A DNA stretch of 64,000 nucleotides from Methylobacterium nodulans ORS 2060 (GTDB lineage Bacteria > Pseudomonadota > Alphaproteobacteria > Rhizobiales > Beijerinckiaceae). Where the stretch lies: contig NC_011894.1 of NCBI RefSeq assembly GCF_000022085.1, positions 5,912,001 to 5,976,000 of the forward strand. Direction: 5' to 3'. This document shows, piece after piece, positions 43,701 through 52,725 of this stretch; position 1 is the stretch's first letter, and every line of letters begins with the position of its first letter. The position numbers and the translations under genes were made by a program. The notes under the pieces were generated by a model, which saw only the letters and a program-made list of their open reading frames with translations, did not search any database and was not told the DNA's origin.

Positions 43701-44808
43701 CGATCAGGAGTTCGCCCTGTACGCCCGGCCCGACGAGGGCGAGGCGCTCGTCGACGATATAGGCGGTGTAGTTGGCGATCGGCCCGCCGATCGTGACCGG
43801 GTCGCCCGGCCGCATCTCGGCGGCGGTGGCGACGACGGTGGCCTCGGTCGGGCCGTAGGTGTTGAAGAGGCGCCGCTGCGGGGTCGCCCAGCGGGCGACG
43901 AGGGGCTCAGGCAGAGCTTCGCCGCCGAGCAGGATCAGCCGCAAGCCGGGCACGTCCTGCGTCATCAGCCCGAGCAGGGTCGGCACCGTGTCGAGGACCG
44001 TGATGCCGGCCTCGTTGAGGATCCCCGGCAGGGCCTCGGCGTCGCCCATCATGGCGGGGCTTGCCACGAACAGGGTCGCCCCGACGAGATAGGGGACCCA
44101 GATCTCCTCCATCGAGAGATCGAAGGCGACGGAGGCGCCCTGGAACACCACGTCGTCCGCGGTGAGGCCGTAGAGGTCGTTGGCCGCGCGCAGGAAGTGG
44201 CAGATGTTGCGGTGGCTGATGACGATGCCCTTCGGCACGCCCGTCGAGCCCGAGGTGTAGATCAGGTAGGCCGGGTGATCCGGCGTGAGGCCCGCTTCGC
44301 GCAGGTCGGGCGCCGGACCCGCAGCCGCGGCCTCGGCCGGCGTCAGCGCGGGCGTGACCGCGGGTGCGCGGGATTTCAGGGCATCCGAGACGACGAGGGC
44401 CTTGGCCGCGGCGTCCTCAAGGCAGACGGCGACGCGGTCGGCGGGCGCTTCGGCGTCGAAGGGCAGCCAGGCGGCGCCCGACTTGGTGATGCCGATCTGG
44501 GCGACGAGGAGGTCGGGGCCGCGGGCCATCCAGAGACCGACCACGTCGCCGGGCCCGATGCCGCGGGCGGCGAGCCCGCTCGCGATCGCGTCCGAGCGGG
44601 CATCCACCTCCGCGTAGGAGAGGCGCGTCCGCTCTGCATGCGCCCCGTCGATCAGGGCCGGGTGGCCGGCGCGGCGCCGCGCCGTCTCGCGGAAGATCTC
44701 CGCCAGCACCTCGTCGCGGAGGAGGTCCGGCCGCACCGGGCCGCGCAGCACCGCCTGTCGGGTGGTCTCGTCGGAGGTCGGGCGGGCGATCCCGGCGGTC
44801 TGACTCAT
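40777..44808 (-). CDS. Membrane-bound single-module NRPS, Pls/PosA family
   Basis: This 1343-residue protein has an adenylation domain (about residues 35-525; A3 LIYTSGSTGVPKG, A5 NTYGPTEATVVAT, A10 ASGKVDRKAL), a carrier domain with the phosphopantetheine Ser in LGGHS (about 572), and a C-terminal half with about six membrane helices alternating with three hexapeptide-repeat (left-handed beta-helix) segments. This is the layout of Pls-type poly(amino acid) synthetases. By hand alignment to GrsA the pocket reads D-L-E-D-I-L-T-V-V-K; the acidic residues 239 and 278 suggest Lys- or Orn-like substrates. The ATG at 44808 has GGAG upstream. No phosphopantetheinyl transferase or tailoring gene is adjacent. 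Confidence 0.9.
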   Translation of the reverse strand: MSQTAGIARPTSDETTRQAVLRGPVRPDLLRDEVLAEIFRETARRRAGHPALIDGAHAERTRLSYAEVDARSDAIASGLAARGIGPGDVVGLWMARGPDLLVAQIGITKSGAAWLPFDAEAPADRVAVCLEDAAAKALVVSDALKSRAPAVTPALTPAEAAAAGPAPDLREAGLTPDHPAYLIYTSGSTGVPKGIVISHRNICHFLRAANDLYGLTADDVVFQGASVAFDLSMEEIWVPYLVGATLFVASPAMMGDAEALPGILNEAGITVLDTVPTLLGLMTQDVPGLRLILLGGEALPEPLVARWATPQRRLFNTYGPTEATVVATAAEMRPGDPVTIGGPIANYTAYIVDERLALVGPGVQGELLIGGPGVAAGYLARPDLTAEKFIANPFGGDGSDPVLYRSGDAVSLDPQGRILFHGRIDDQVKIRGFRVELGEIEARIQALAGIAQAAVVLRQDDGVDRLVAFLVPERGSVIETPRLRAALAESMPPYMVPGHFEVVASLPILAASGKVDRKALRAVELATPAPTGEQEEPCNETEAVLLAAAKRVFGNVAIPFEADFFADLGGHSLIAARFVSGVREAPALASITLQDVYAHRTLRSMADSLIARTGGVGTETAQRDLSFAAPPLLRRFLCGLAQAAVLPFIIALATAQWLGIFVTYLLITGGELGFFAEMAVLLLVYIGLNAATALIAIAAKWLVLGRTRPGRYPLWGAYYFRWWLTQRLTPLVHIKWLQGSPMIRIYLRLLGAKIGDDAVISDIEIGAADLVSIGRGASLGGRLVIANAEVVGDELVIGRVSIGDGVSVGTSCVIGHGARIEDHAEIADLTTVPAGTVVGRAELWDGSPGRKVGAVDPAATPEPPTASRVRRAVFFVIYAGLLAAIPAVGLLPIFPAFYIFDQISDSLATLTDVDYHFYLPLLTWPTAMLMTAGTVVLIAVIRWLVLPRLRAGRYPIHSGVYLRKWAVALAAEVTLETLSSLFATVYMRAWYRLMGAGMGKGAEISTNLAGRYDLAEVGARNFIADEVVYGEEEVRHGYMTLDPVRTGARVFVGNDAVVPPGADIPDDVLIGIKSKPPANDRMGPGETWFGSPPIKLPTRQKVDLGQRQTFEPGIWPRIGRGVFEAFTSSFSPMLFITCAIIAIDYVFYPAILAGDWTGLAVGFVVTSVVIAVVQTLVVVVVKWLLMGVYRPGMHPMWSWWAMRTEAVAVMYWGLAGRVLLEHLMGTPFLPWVLRLFGTRTGQGICLLSTDITEFDCVTIGDFSSVNRMSALQTHLYEDRVMKVGRVVLGRGVTVGAFATVLYDTEVGDYARLRPLTVIMKGESIPADTEWEGSPAVPVVHAPG

Positions 44809-45060
44809 GCTCTGCTCCACGGCCCCGGGCCGGTTCGGGCCGTCCCGGCGGGGCGGCCTCCTGCGCTCAAGTGAGGGTTCACGCAGCGAGGCAACGCTTT
44901 CGACCGGGGCTTGGATGACTGCGGATCGCGGCGACGGCGCGGCGGCCCGCCGCGACGCGGTGGCCCATGATCACCCACGCGGATGTCTCTCCGGTGAACG
45001 CCCGAGGGCCGCCGTGGCTTAACCCTTCCCCGGCCGGCCCGTCCACCCGCAAGCACGGAT

Positions 45061-45711
45061 TCAGATCCACCGATGTCCCGCCGCATCGATCACCAGCACG
45101 CGGCCCTGCCAGACGTCGCGGTGCGGCGCCTCGGCGGGCGTGGCGTGCCCGGTCGCGACCAGAACGGCGCGGGCGATGCCGCCATGCGCCACCATCACGG
45201 TCGGCTCCGAGAGGGTATCGAGGACGGGGCGCACGCGGTCGAGCAGCATGGCGTAGCTCTCCGCCCCCTCCCCCGGCGGACAATGGCCCCAGCGGTCGCG
45301 GTTGCGCGCCGCATAGGCCCGCGGATCGGCCGCCCGGATCTCGCGCCAGGTCCGGCCCTCCCAGGCGCCGAAGCCGATCTCCATGAGGCGCGGATCCGTC
45401 GCATAGGCGTCGGGTGCGAGCCCGAGCGCGGCGCGAAGGCGCTCCATGGTCGCCCTCGTCCGCGTCAGGGGGCTCGCCAGATAGGCGAGGTCGTCCGCCC
45501 GCGCCCCGAGGAGACCGCGCAGCCGGTCCGCGACCTCCGCCGCCTGCGCGTGCCCCCTGGCATTGAGAGGCGTGTCGCGCTGGCCCTGCAGGCGCCCCTC
45601 CGCGTTCCAATCCGTCTCGCCGTGGCGCACGAAGTAGAGGGCGGGGCGGCTCACGGCCGGCCCCCCGCACCCGGCGGAACGGAGCCCGGACGGTTCCGTT
45701 ATCGTCGACAT
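45061..45711 (-). CDS. Histidine phosphatase family protein
   Basis: This protein of about 216 residues has the phosphohistidine loop ALYFVRHGETDWN, GRLQGQRDTPLNARG, the acidic EIGFGAWEGRTW and the second His in TVMVAHGGIARAVL. Such enzymes remove phosphate from sugars, nucleotides or small metabolites. The ATG at 45711 (MSTITEPSG) has a purine-rich site upstream; a GTG at 45651 would start just at the core. It is divergent from PPK2 with only 49 bases between, so the promoters overlap. The 252-base gap 44809-45060 downstream shows nothing I recognise. Confidence 0.9.
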   Translation of the reverse strand: MSTITEPSGLRSAGCGGPAVSRPALYFVRHGETDWNAEGRLQGQRDTPLNARGHAQAAEVADRLRGLLGARADDLAYLASPLTRTRATMERLRAALGLAPDAYATDPRLMEIGFGAWEGRTWREIRAADPRAYAARNRDRWGHCPPGEGAESYAMLLDRVRPVLDTLSEPTVMVAHGGIARAVLVATGHATPAEAPHRDVWQGRVLVIDAAGHRWI

Positions 45712-45760
45712 TCCCGCTTGTTCTCCCTGAAGTCCCGCGCTCCCAGAATCCCGCTCTCCC

Positions 45761-46711
45761 ATGTCGAAGAAGACGCGACACAGCAAGGGCGAGGCCGTGC
45801 CGCACGGCCCGCATCCCTCCTCCTCCGCCTGGGCCGCGGCGGCGGCGGGTTTCGAGGCGAAGAGCCCCGGCTCGACCGCCGCCTATAGGGCGGCCCGGCC
45901 GGTGGCCGGGCCCGGCCTCGTGGTCGTCCTCCCCGGTCGCCCCTTCGACCTCGCGGCGGTGGATCCGGAGGCCCCCAGAGACGCCGACAAGCCGGCGGCT
46001 CAGACCGCCCTGGCCGTGGAGCGGGCGCGGATCCAGTCCTTCCAGGAGCGCCTCTATGCCGAGCACCGCCGCAGCCTGCTCGTGGTGCTTCAGGCGATCG
46101 ATACCGGCGGCAAGGACGGCACGATCCGCCACGTCTTCGAGGGCGTGAACCCGCAGGGCTGCCAAGTGTGGTCGTTCAAGACGCCGAGCCGGGAGGAACT
46201 CGATCACGACTTCCTCTGGCGCTACCATCACCATACCCCCGGCCGCGGCATGATTGGCGTGTTCAACCGCAGTCATTACGAGGACGTGCTGATCGCGCGG
46301 GTGAAGGGGCTGGTTCCCGAGCCGGTCTGGAGCCAGCGCTACGATCTCATCAACGATTTCGAGCGGCTGCTGACGCTCTCCGGCACCACGATCCTCAAGT
46401 TCTTCCTGCACATCTCCCGCGACGAGCAGAAAAGCCGCCTGGAGAGCCGGCTGCAGGACCCGTCCAAGCGCTGGAAGTTCGACCCTTCGGACCTCGCCGA
46501 GCGCGAGGCCTGGGACGACTACCAGGCCGCCTTCCAGGATGCCCTCACGCGCTGCGCGACCGAGCATGCGCCCTGGTACGTGATCCCGGCGAATCAGAAG
46601 TGGTTCCGCAATCTCGTCGTCGCGCGAACCATCGCGGATACGCTGGAAGCCATGAACCCGCGCTTCCCGGACCCGCCGGAGGGCCTGGACGGCGTGATGG
46701 TGCCGGATTGA
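45761..46711 (+). CDS. ppk2: Polyphosphate kinase 2
   Basis: This 316-residue protein has the PPK2 Walker A VVLQAIDTGGKDGTIRHVFEGVN, the lid region with FLWRYHHHTPGRG, Walker B GVFNRSHYEDVLIARV and the C-terminal WYVIPANQKWFRNLVVARTI. PPK2 enzymes use polyphosphate to phosphorylate nucleoside mono- or diphosphates. Single-domain size and motifs fit class I or III; substrate choice cannot be decided by eye. The first 60 residues are low complexity. It is divergent from the histidine phosphatase and convergent with gyrB. Confidence 0.92.
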   Translation: MSKKTRHSKGEAVPHGPHPSSSAWAAAAAGFEAKSPGSTAAYRAARPVAGPGLVVVLPGRPFDLAAVDPEAPRDADKPAAQTALAVERARIQSFQERLYAEHRRSLLVVLQAIDTGGKDGTIRHVFEGVNPQGCQVWSFKTPSREELDHDFLWRYHHHTPGRGMIGVFNRSHYEDVLIARVKGLVPEPVWSQRYDLINDFERLLTLSGTTILKFFLHISRDEQKSRLESRLQDPSKRWKFDPSDLAEREAWDDYQAAFQDALTRCATEHAPWYVIPANQKWFRNLVVARTIADTLEAMNPRFPDPPEGLDGVMVPD

Positions 46712-46823
46712 GCCAAGGGTTTCCGGGGCAGGCGGACGGCCTCCGCCGCCTCGGCCCGACGCGGGATCGGGCCATGACGCACCGGCCTTGAGCGAGGTCC
46801 CGCAATCTGAGACGGCCACGACA

Positions 46824-46881
46824 GTCTAAATCGAAACTGAGGAGCGTGGCGGTTTCCACGCAGGTCAGGTTCTATTTAGAC
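46824..46881. terminator. Nested stem-loops between convergent ppk2 and gyrB
   Basis: GTCTAAAT (46824-46831) pairs with ATTTAGAC (46874-46881), enclosing GCGTGG (46844-46849) with CCACGC (46856-46861). The TCGAAACTGA next to the outer arm also occurs at about 40656, linking it to the repeat there. It may terminate either gene. Confidence 0.5.
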
Positions 46882-46901
46882 GGCTTCAGCCGGGAACCGC
46901 C

Positions 46902-49502
<2,601 letters not shown>

Positions 49503-50465
49503 CTACTCCCGGATGCCATCGCGGCTTGCCGCATCGAGGCGGGCGATCGCGGCCGGATCGAGGCTCAGGCGCGCGCCCGCGATCAGCTCGTCGAGCTGCG
49601 CGAGCGAGGTCGCGCTCGCGATCGGCGCGGTCAGGCCCGGCCGGGCGACGAGCCAGGCGATCGCCACCTGGGCGGGCGTCGCGCCGTGGGCCTCGGCCAC
49701 GGCATCGAGCTCGCGCAGCAGCGCGAAGCCCTTCGGGTTCAGGTAGGGCGCGACCCGCACCTCCCGGGCGCGGCCGGCCGCGGCGCCCGCCTCCCGGTAC
49801 TTGCCTGTGAGGAAGCCCGCGGCGAGGGAGAAGTAGGAGATCACCCCGATCCCCTCGCGGCGGCAGAGCGGTTCCAGCTCCGCCTCGTAGCCCTCCCGCG
49901 CGGCGAGGCTGTATTCCGGCTGCAGGCTCTCGTAGCGCGGCAGGCCCGTGCGGGCGGCGACGTCGAGCGCCTCCTGCAGGCGGGCGGCGGAGAAGTTCGA
50001 GGCGCCGATCGCCCGCACCTTGCCGGCGCGGATCAGGCGGTCATAGGCGGCGAGGGTCTCCTCGATCGGCGTCTCGGGATCGTCCACATGGGACTGGTAG
50101 AGATCGATGCGGTCGGTCTGGAGCCGGCGCAGGGACTCCTCGACCGCCCGCTCGATATAGGCCGCCCGCAGGCCCTTGCGGCCCTCGCCCATCTCCATGC
50201 CGACCTTGGTGGCGAGCACGATGCGGTCGCGGCTGCCGCGGTCCCTGAACCAGCGGCCGAGGATCGTTTCGGATTCGCCGCCGCTGTGGCCGGGCACCCA
50301 GCGCGAATAGACGTCGGCCGTGTCGATGAAGGTGAAGCCCTGCTCCAGCAGCCGGTCGAGGAGCGCGAAGGAGGTCGGCTCGTCGGCGGTCCAACCGAAG
50401 ACGTTGCCGCCGAAGCAGAGGGGCGGGACGGAGAGGCCGGAGCGGCCGAGGGGGCGAAGCTGCAT
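49503..50465 (-). CDS. Aldo/keto reductase
   Basis: This protein of about 320 residues has the AKR barrel motifs: GFTFIDTADVYSRW (catalytic Asp and Tyr), LATKVGMEMGEGRKGL (catalytic Lys), DLYQSHVDDPETPIEETLAAYDRLI (catalytic His) and GASNFSAARLQEAL. It is an NADPH-dependent carbonyl reductase of unknown substrate. A GTG at 50480 overlaps the upstream gene's stop (GTGA) and would add five residues; the ATG at 50465 is used here. It is translationally linked to the MBL hydrolase gene upstream. Confidence 0.92.
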   Translation of the reverse strand: MQLRPLGRSGLSVPPLCFGGNVFGWTADEPTSFALLDRLLEQGFTFIDTADVYSRWVPGHSGGESETILGRWFRDRGSRDRIVLATKVGMEMGEGRKGLRAAYIERAVEESLRRLQTDRIDLYQSHVDDPETPIEETLAAYDRLIRAGKVRAIGASNFSAARLQEALDVAARTGLPRYESLQPEYSLAAREGYEAELEPLCRREGIGVISYFSLAAGFLTGKYREAGAAAGRAREVRVAPYLNPKGFALLRELDAVAEAHGATPAQVAIAWLVARPGLTAPIASATSLAQLDELIAGARLSLDPAAIARLDAASRDGIRE

Positions 50466-50476
50466 GGATCGCGGGC

Positions 50477-51118
50477 TCACTGCAGGAAGGGGTTGGTGAG
50501 ACGCTCCTCACCGATCGTGCTCGTCGGCCCGTGCCCGGGAATGAAGGCGAGGTCGTCCCCCAGCGGCAGGAGCTTGGTCTTGATCGAGGCGATGAGGGCC
50601 GCGTGATCGCCGCCCGGCAGATCGGTGCGCCCGACCGAGCCGCGGAACAGCACGTCGCCCACCTGGGCGAAGCGGGCCTCCCGGCTCACCAGCACCACGC
50701 TGCCGGGGGAGTGGCCGGGGCAGTGCAGCACGTCGAAGGTGAGTTCGCCGATCGTCACCGTGTCGCCTTCGCCGAGCCAGCGGTCCGGCGTCACCGCCCG
50801 CGCGCCCTCGATGCCGTAGGCCGCCCCCGTCCCGGGCAGGCGGTCGAGGAGGGGCTTGTCGGCCGCGTGCGGCCCCTCGATCGGCACGCCGAGGCGCTCC
50901 TTCAGCTCGGCGGCGCCGCCCGCATGGTCGATATGGCCATGGGTGAGGAGGATCTTCTCGACCGCGACGCCGGTCTTCTCGACCGCCGCGAGGATCCGGT
51001 CGAGGTCGCCGCCGGGATCGACCACCGCCGCACGCTTCGTCGCCTCGCACCAGAGCAGCGTGCAGTTCTGCTGGAAGGGCGTGACCGGGATGATGGCGGC
51101 GCGGGGCGTGCTCGGCAT
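50477..51118 (-). CDS. MBL-fold metallo-hydrolase (glyoxalase II-like)
   Basis: This 213-residue protein has the metallo-beta-lactamase motif LLTHGHIDHAGG, the second ligand His in VLHCPGHSPGSV and the third in FIPGHGPTSTIGEER. Proteins of this kind hydrolyse thioesters such as S-lactoylglutathione or related small substrates. The ATG at 51118 is the natural start. It overlaps or abuts the aldo/keto reductase gene, so the pair may act in aldehyde detoxification; that link is inferred from position. Confidence 0.9.
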   Translation of the reverse strand: MPSTPRAAIIPVTPFQQNCTLLWCEATKRAAVVDPGGDLDRILAAVEKTGVAVEKILLTHGHIDHAGGAAELKERLGVPIEGPHAADKPLLDRLPGTGAAYGIEGARAVTPDRWLGEGDTVTIGELTFDVLHCPGHSPGSVVLVSREARFAQVGDVLFRGSVGRTDLPGGDHAALIASIKTKLLPLGDDLAFIPGHGPTSTIGEERLTNPFLQ

Positions 51119-51230
51119 GGGGTCCTTCGGGGGTGCTGGACGAAGGCGTTGTAGCGGAGATGGCGGCGCGGGGCACCTCGCTCCTCGCGCATCCGGAGGG
51201 CTTGCGCGTCCGGGCCGGATCGAGGCCTCG

Positions 51231-51320
51231 ATCGAAACCGAGATGCGCGGAAGCCGCCACGGTCCGAGCCGCGCGGGCTCGATGATCCGGTCTGCGAAGG
51301 ATCCTTTGCAGACCGGATCA
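51231..51320. repeat. Repeat fragments with a 38-base palindrome
   Basis: The first 28 bases (51231-51258) match 16364-16391. A near-perfect palindrome follows: TGATCCGGTCTGC (51283-51295) with GCAGACCGGATCA (51308-51320) around AAGGATCCTT. It precedes the MITE-like element as in the copy at 16.4 kb. Bases 51119-51230 show nothing I recognise. Confidence 0.7.
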
Positions 51321-51325
51321 CAGGG

Positions 51326-51529
51326 TCTCCGCCCCTTTCCGCTCCCTCTTTCTTTCCCGGACGAGTGCAGCGTCAGCGGAAGGAGATCCGGGAACCAGCA
51401 CGAGGACCTGCCGCGAAGCAGCTCCGCTTGTCTCCAGCGTGGCTGACAAGCGGTCGCTGCGCGACTTCTTGTGCTGGGCCCCGGGTCGCATTCCGCTGAC
51501 GCTGCATGCGCCCGGGAAAGGGGCGGAGA
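51326..51529. repeat. MITE-like palindromic element, copy 2, uninterrupted
   Basis: Terminal inverted repeats TCTCCGCCCCTTTCC (51326-51340) and GGAAAGGGGCGGAGA (51515-51529) are perfectly complementary. Subterminal TGCAGCGTCAGCGGAA (51366) pairs with TTCCGCTGACGCTGCA (about 51491). No coding sequence is inside, so it would be non-autonomous. It matches copy 1 over about 150 bases to the right of the IS110 insertion, and shows the empty insertion site at about 51338-51342. Confidence 0.85.
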
Positions 51530-51551
51530 TGTCGGGCGACAGGGGACCGTC

Positions 51552-52451
51552 TCAGGCCGTCGCGTCGGCCCGCCGCCGCGACAGCCACCATCCCTCCCCT
51601 GCCAGCCAGGCGCTCCCGTCCGGCGCCGAGCCGCGGCGCAGGCTGCGCACCTTGTCCATCCCGTCTGCCGCGAAGGCCATGCCGAGCCGCGCCGCGCCCT
51701 CGCGACTGCGCGCGCCGAGGCAGGGGACGAAGAGCGTCCGGGCGAGAAAGCGCGCCTCGAGGATGTCGGCCGGGCGGCCGGGGCCGCGGCGGCGCGCCAG
51801 CAGCAGGCCGCCCCAGCCTCGGTCCGGCGTCAGCGGAACGATCAGGCGGCCGGTCGGCGACAGGGCGTCGAGCCACAGGGCGAGCGGAGCGGTCGCGCCC
51901 GCATTCACAGAGACGAAATCGGCCTCCGGCAGAGGGCCCTCCGCACCCGAGCGGGAATGGACGACGACCTGCGGGTAGCCGGCCAGCGCCGCCGCCGCCT
52001 GCGCCGCCAGCGTCGGCTCGACCTCAAAGGCATCGACCCGGCCCTCCGGGCCGACGAGTTCGGCGAGGATCGCCGTGTAGTAGCCGCCACCGACGCCGAC
52101 CTGCACCACCCGCTCGCCCGGCCGCAGGGCCGCCGCGGCGAGGGCCAGCGCGTGCAGGCTCGGCTCGCCGTTGTTGATCCCCTCCCCGGGCAGGAGCGCC
52201 ACGAGGACGTCCCGGTAGAGCCCGCCGGGATCGTCGGCCGGGACGATCTCGGGGCCGGCCTCGCCCATCACCTGCCAGGGGCCGGGCCCGCAGAAGGCCT
52301 CCCGCGGCACGGTCGCGAACGCACGGATGAGGGCGGGGTCGCGCGTCTTCGCCCGGGCTGCCACGAGGCTGGCATAGGCAGCGCGGCGGCGGCTCACATC
52401 GGCCATCGCAGGGACCTCATAGGCAGCGCGGCGGCGGCTCACATCGGCCAT
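51552..52451 (-). CDS. PCMT-like (protein-L-isoaspartate O-methyltransferase family) methyltransferase
   Basis: This protein of about 284-299 residues has a PCMT-like opening (TVPREAFCGPGPW), the SAM motif VVQVGVGGGYYTAILAELVGPEGRVDAFEVEP and NAGATAPLALWLDAL. PCMT repairs isoaspartate in proteins; here the target is unproven because the family is broad. The start region is unusual: a 45-base unit carrying GAGG and an ATG is perfectly duplicated in frame (52373-52462), giving two equivalent starts at 52451 and 52406. The longer form has MADVSRRRAAYEVPA ahead of the original start. Confidence 0.8.
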   Translation of the reverse strand: MADVSRRRAAYEVPAMADVSRRRAAYASLVAARAKTRDPALIRAFATVPREAFCGPGPWQVMGEAGPEIVPADDPGGLYRDVLVALLPGEGINNGEPSLHALALAAAALRPGERVVQVGVGGGYYTAILAELVGPEGRVDAFEVEPTLAAQAAAALAGYPQVVVHSRSGAEGPLPEADFVSVNAGATAPLALWLDALSPTGRLIVPLTPDRGWGGLLLARRRGPGRPADILEARFLARTLFVPCLGARSREGAARLGMAFAADGMDKVRSLRRGSAPDGSAWLAGEGWWLSRRRADATA

Positions 52452-52462
52452 CGCAGGGACCT
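52373..52462. repeat. Perfect 45-bp tandem duplication over a translation start
   Basis: Units 52373-52417 and 52418-52462 are identical. Each encodes, on the minus strand, EVPAMADVSRRRAAY, so each holds a ribosome site and an ATG. The length is a multiple of three, keeping the frame open. Confidence 0.95.
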
Positions 52463-52491
52463 CTCGCATCGCAGCGGCGCGAACCCCGCCG

Positions 52492-52587
52492 GAGCGGCAT
52501 TCGTTCCATCGTGAACGGATGCCGCTCTCGGGTCTTTGCCCGTATCGCATTGTCTGCGACGAACCGGGATCCACTTCGTCGGAATGG
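52492..52587 (-). repeat. Intergenic palindromic repeat (TAGAGCAT family), inverted copy
   Basis: GAGCGGCATTCGTTC (52492-52506) pairs with GAACGGATGCCGCTC (52513-52527), one mismatch. The part to its right, read on the minus strand, matches 2066-2110 (CCGACGA..TGGAT.CCGGTTCGTCGCAGA.AATGC). It sits between the PCMT-like gene and the PBP gene. Confidence 0.8.
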
Positions 52588-52725
52588 GCGCCAGTCGAAC
52601 GGCGCCGTGCGGCCGCGGCTCCCCGAGGGCCGTGCCTGACCTTAAAAGGGCCGCGTTGTACACGTCCCCTTCAGGTCCCCGGCCGTTTCCTGGCGCGACA
52701 GCCCCTCGGGCCGGGCTCAAGGCAC

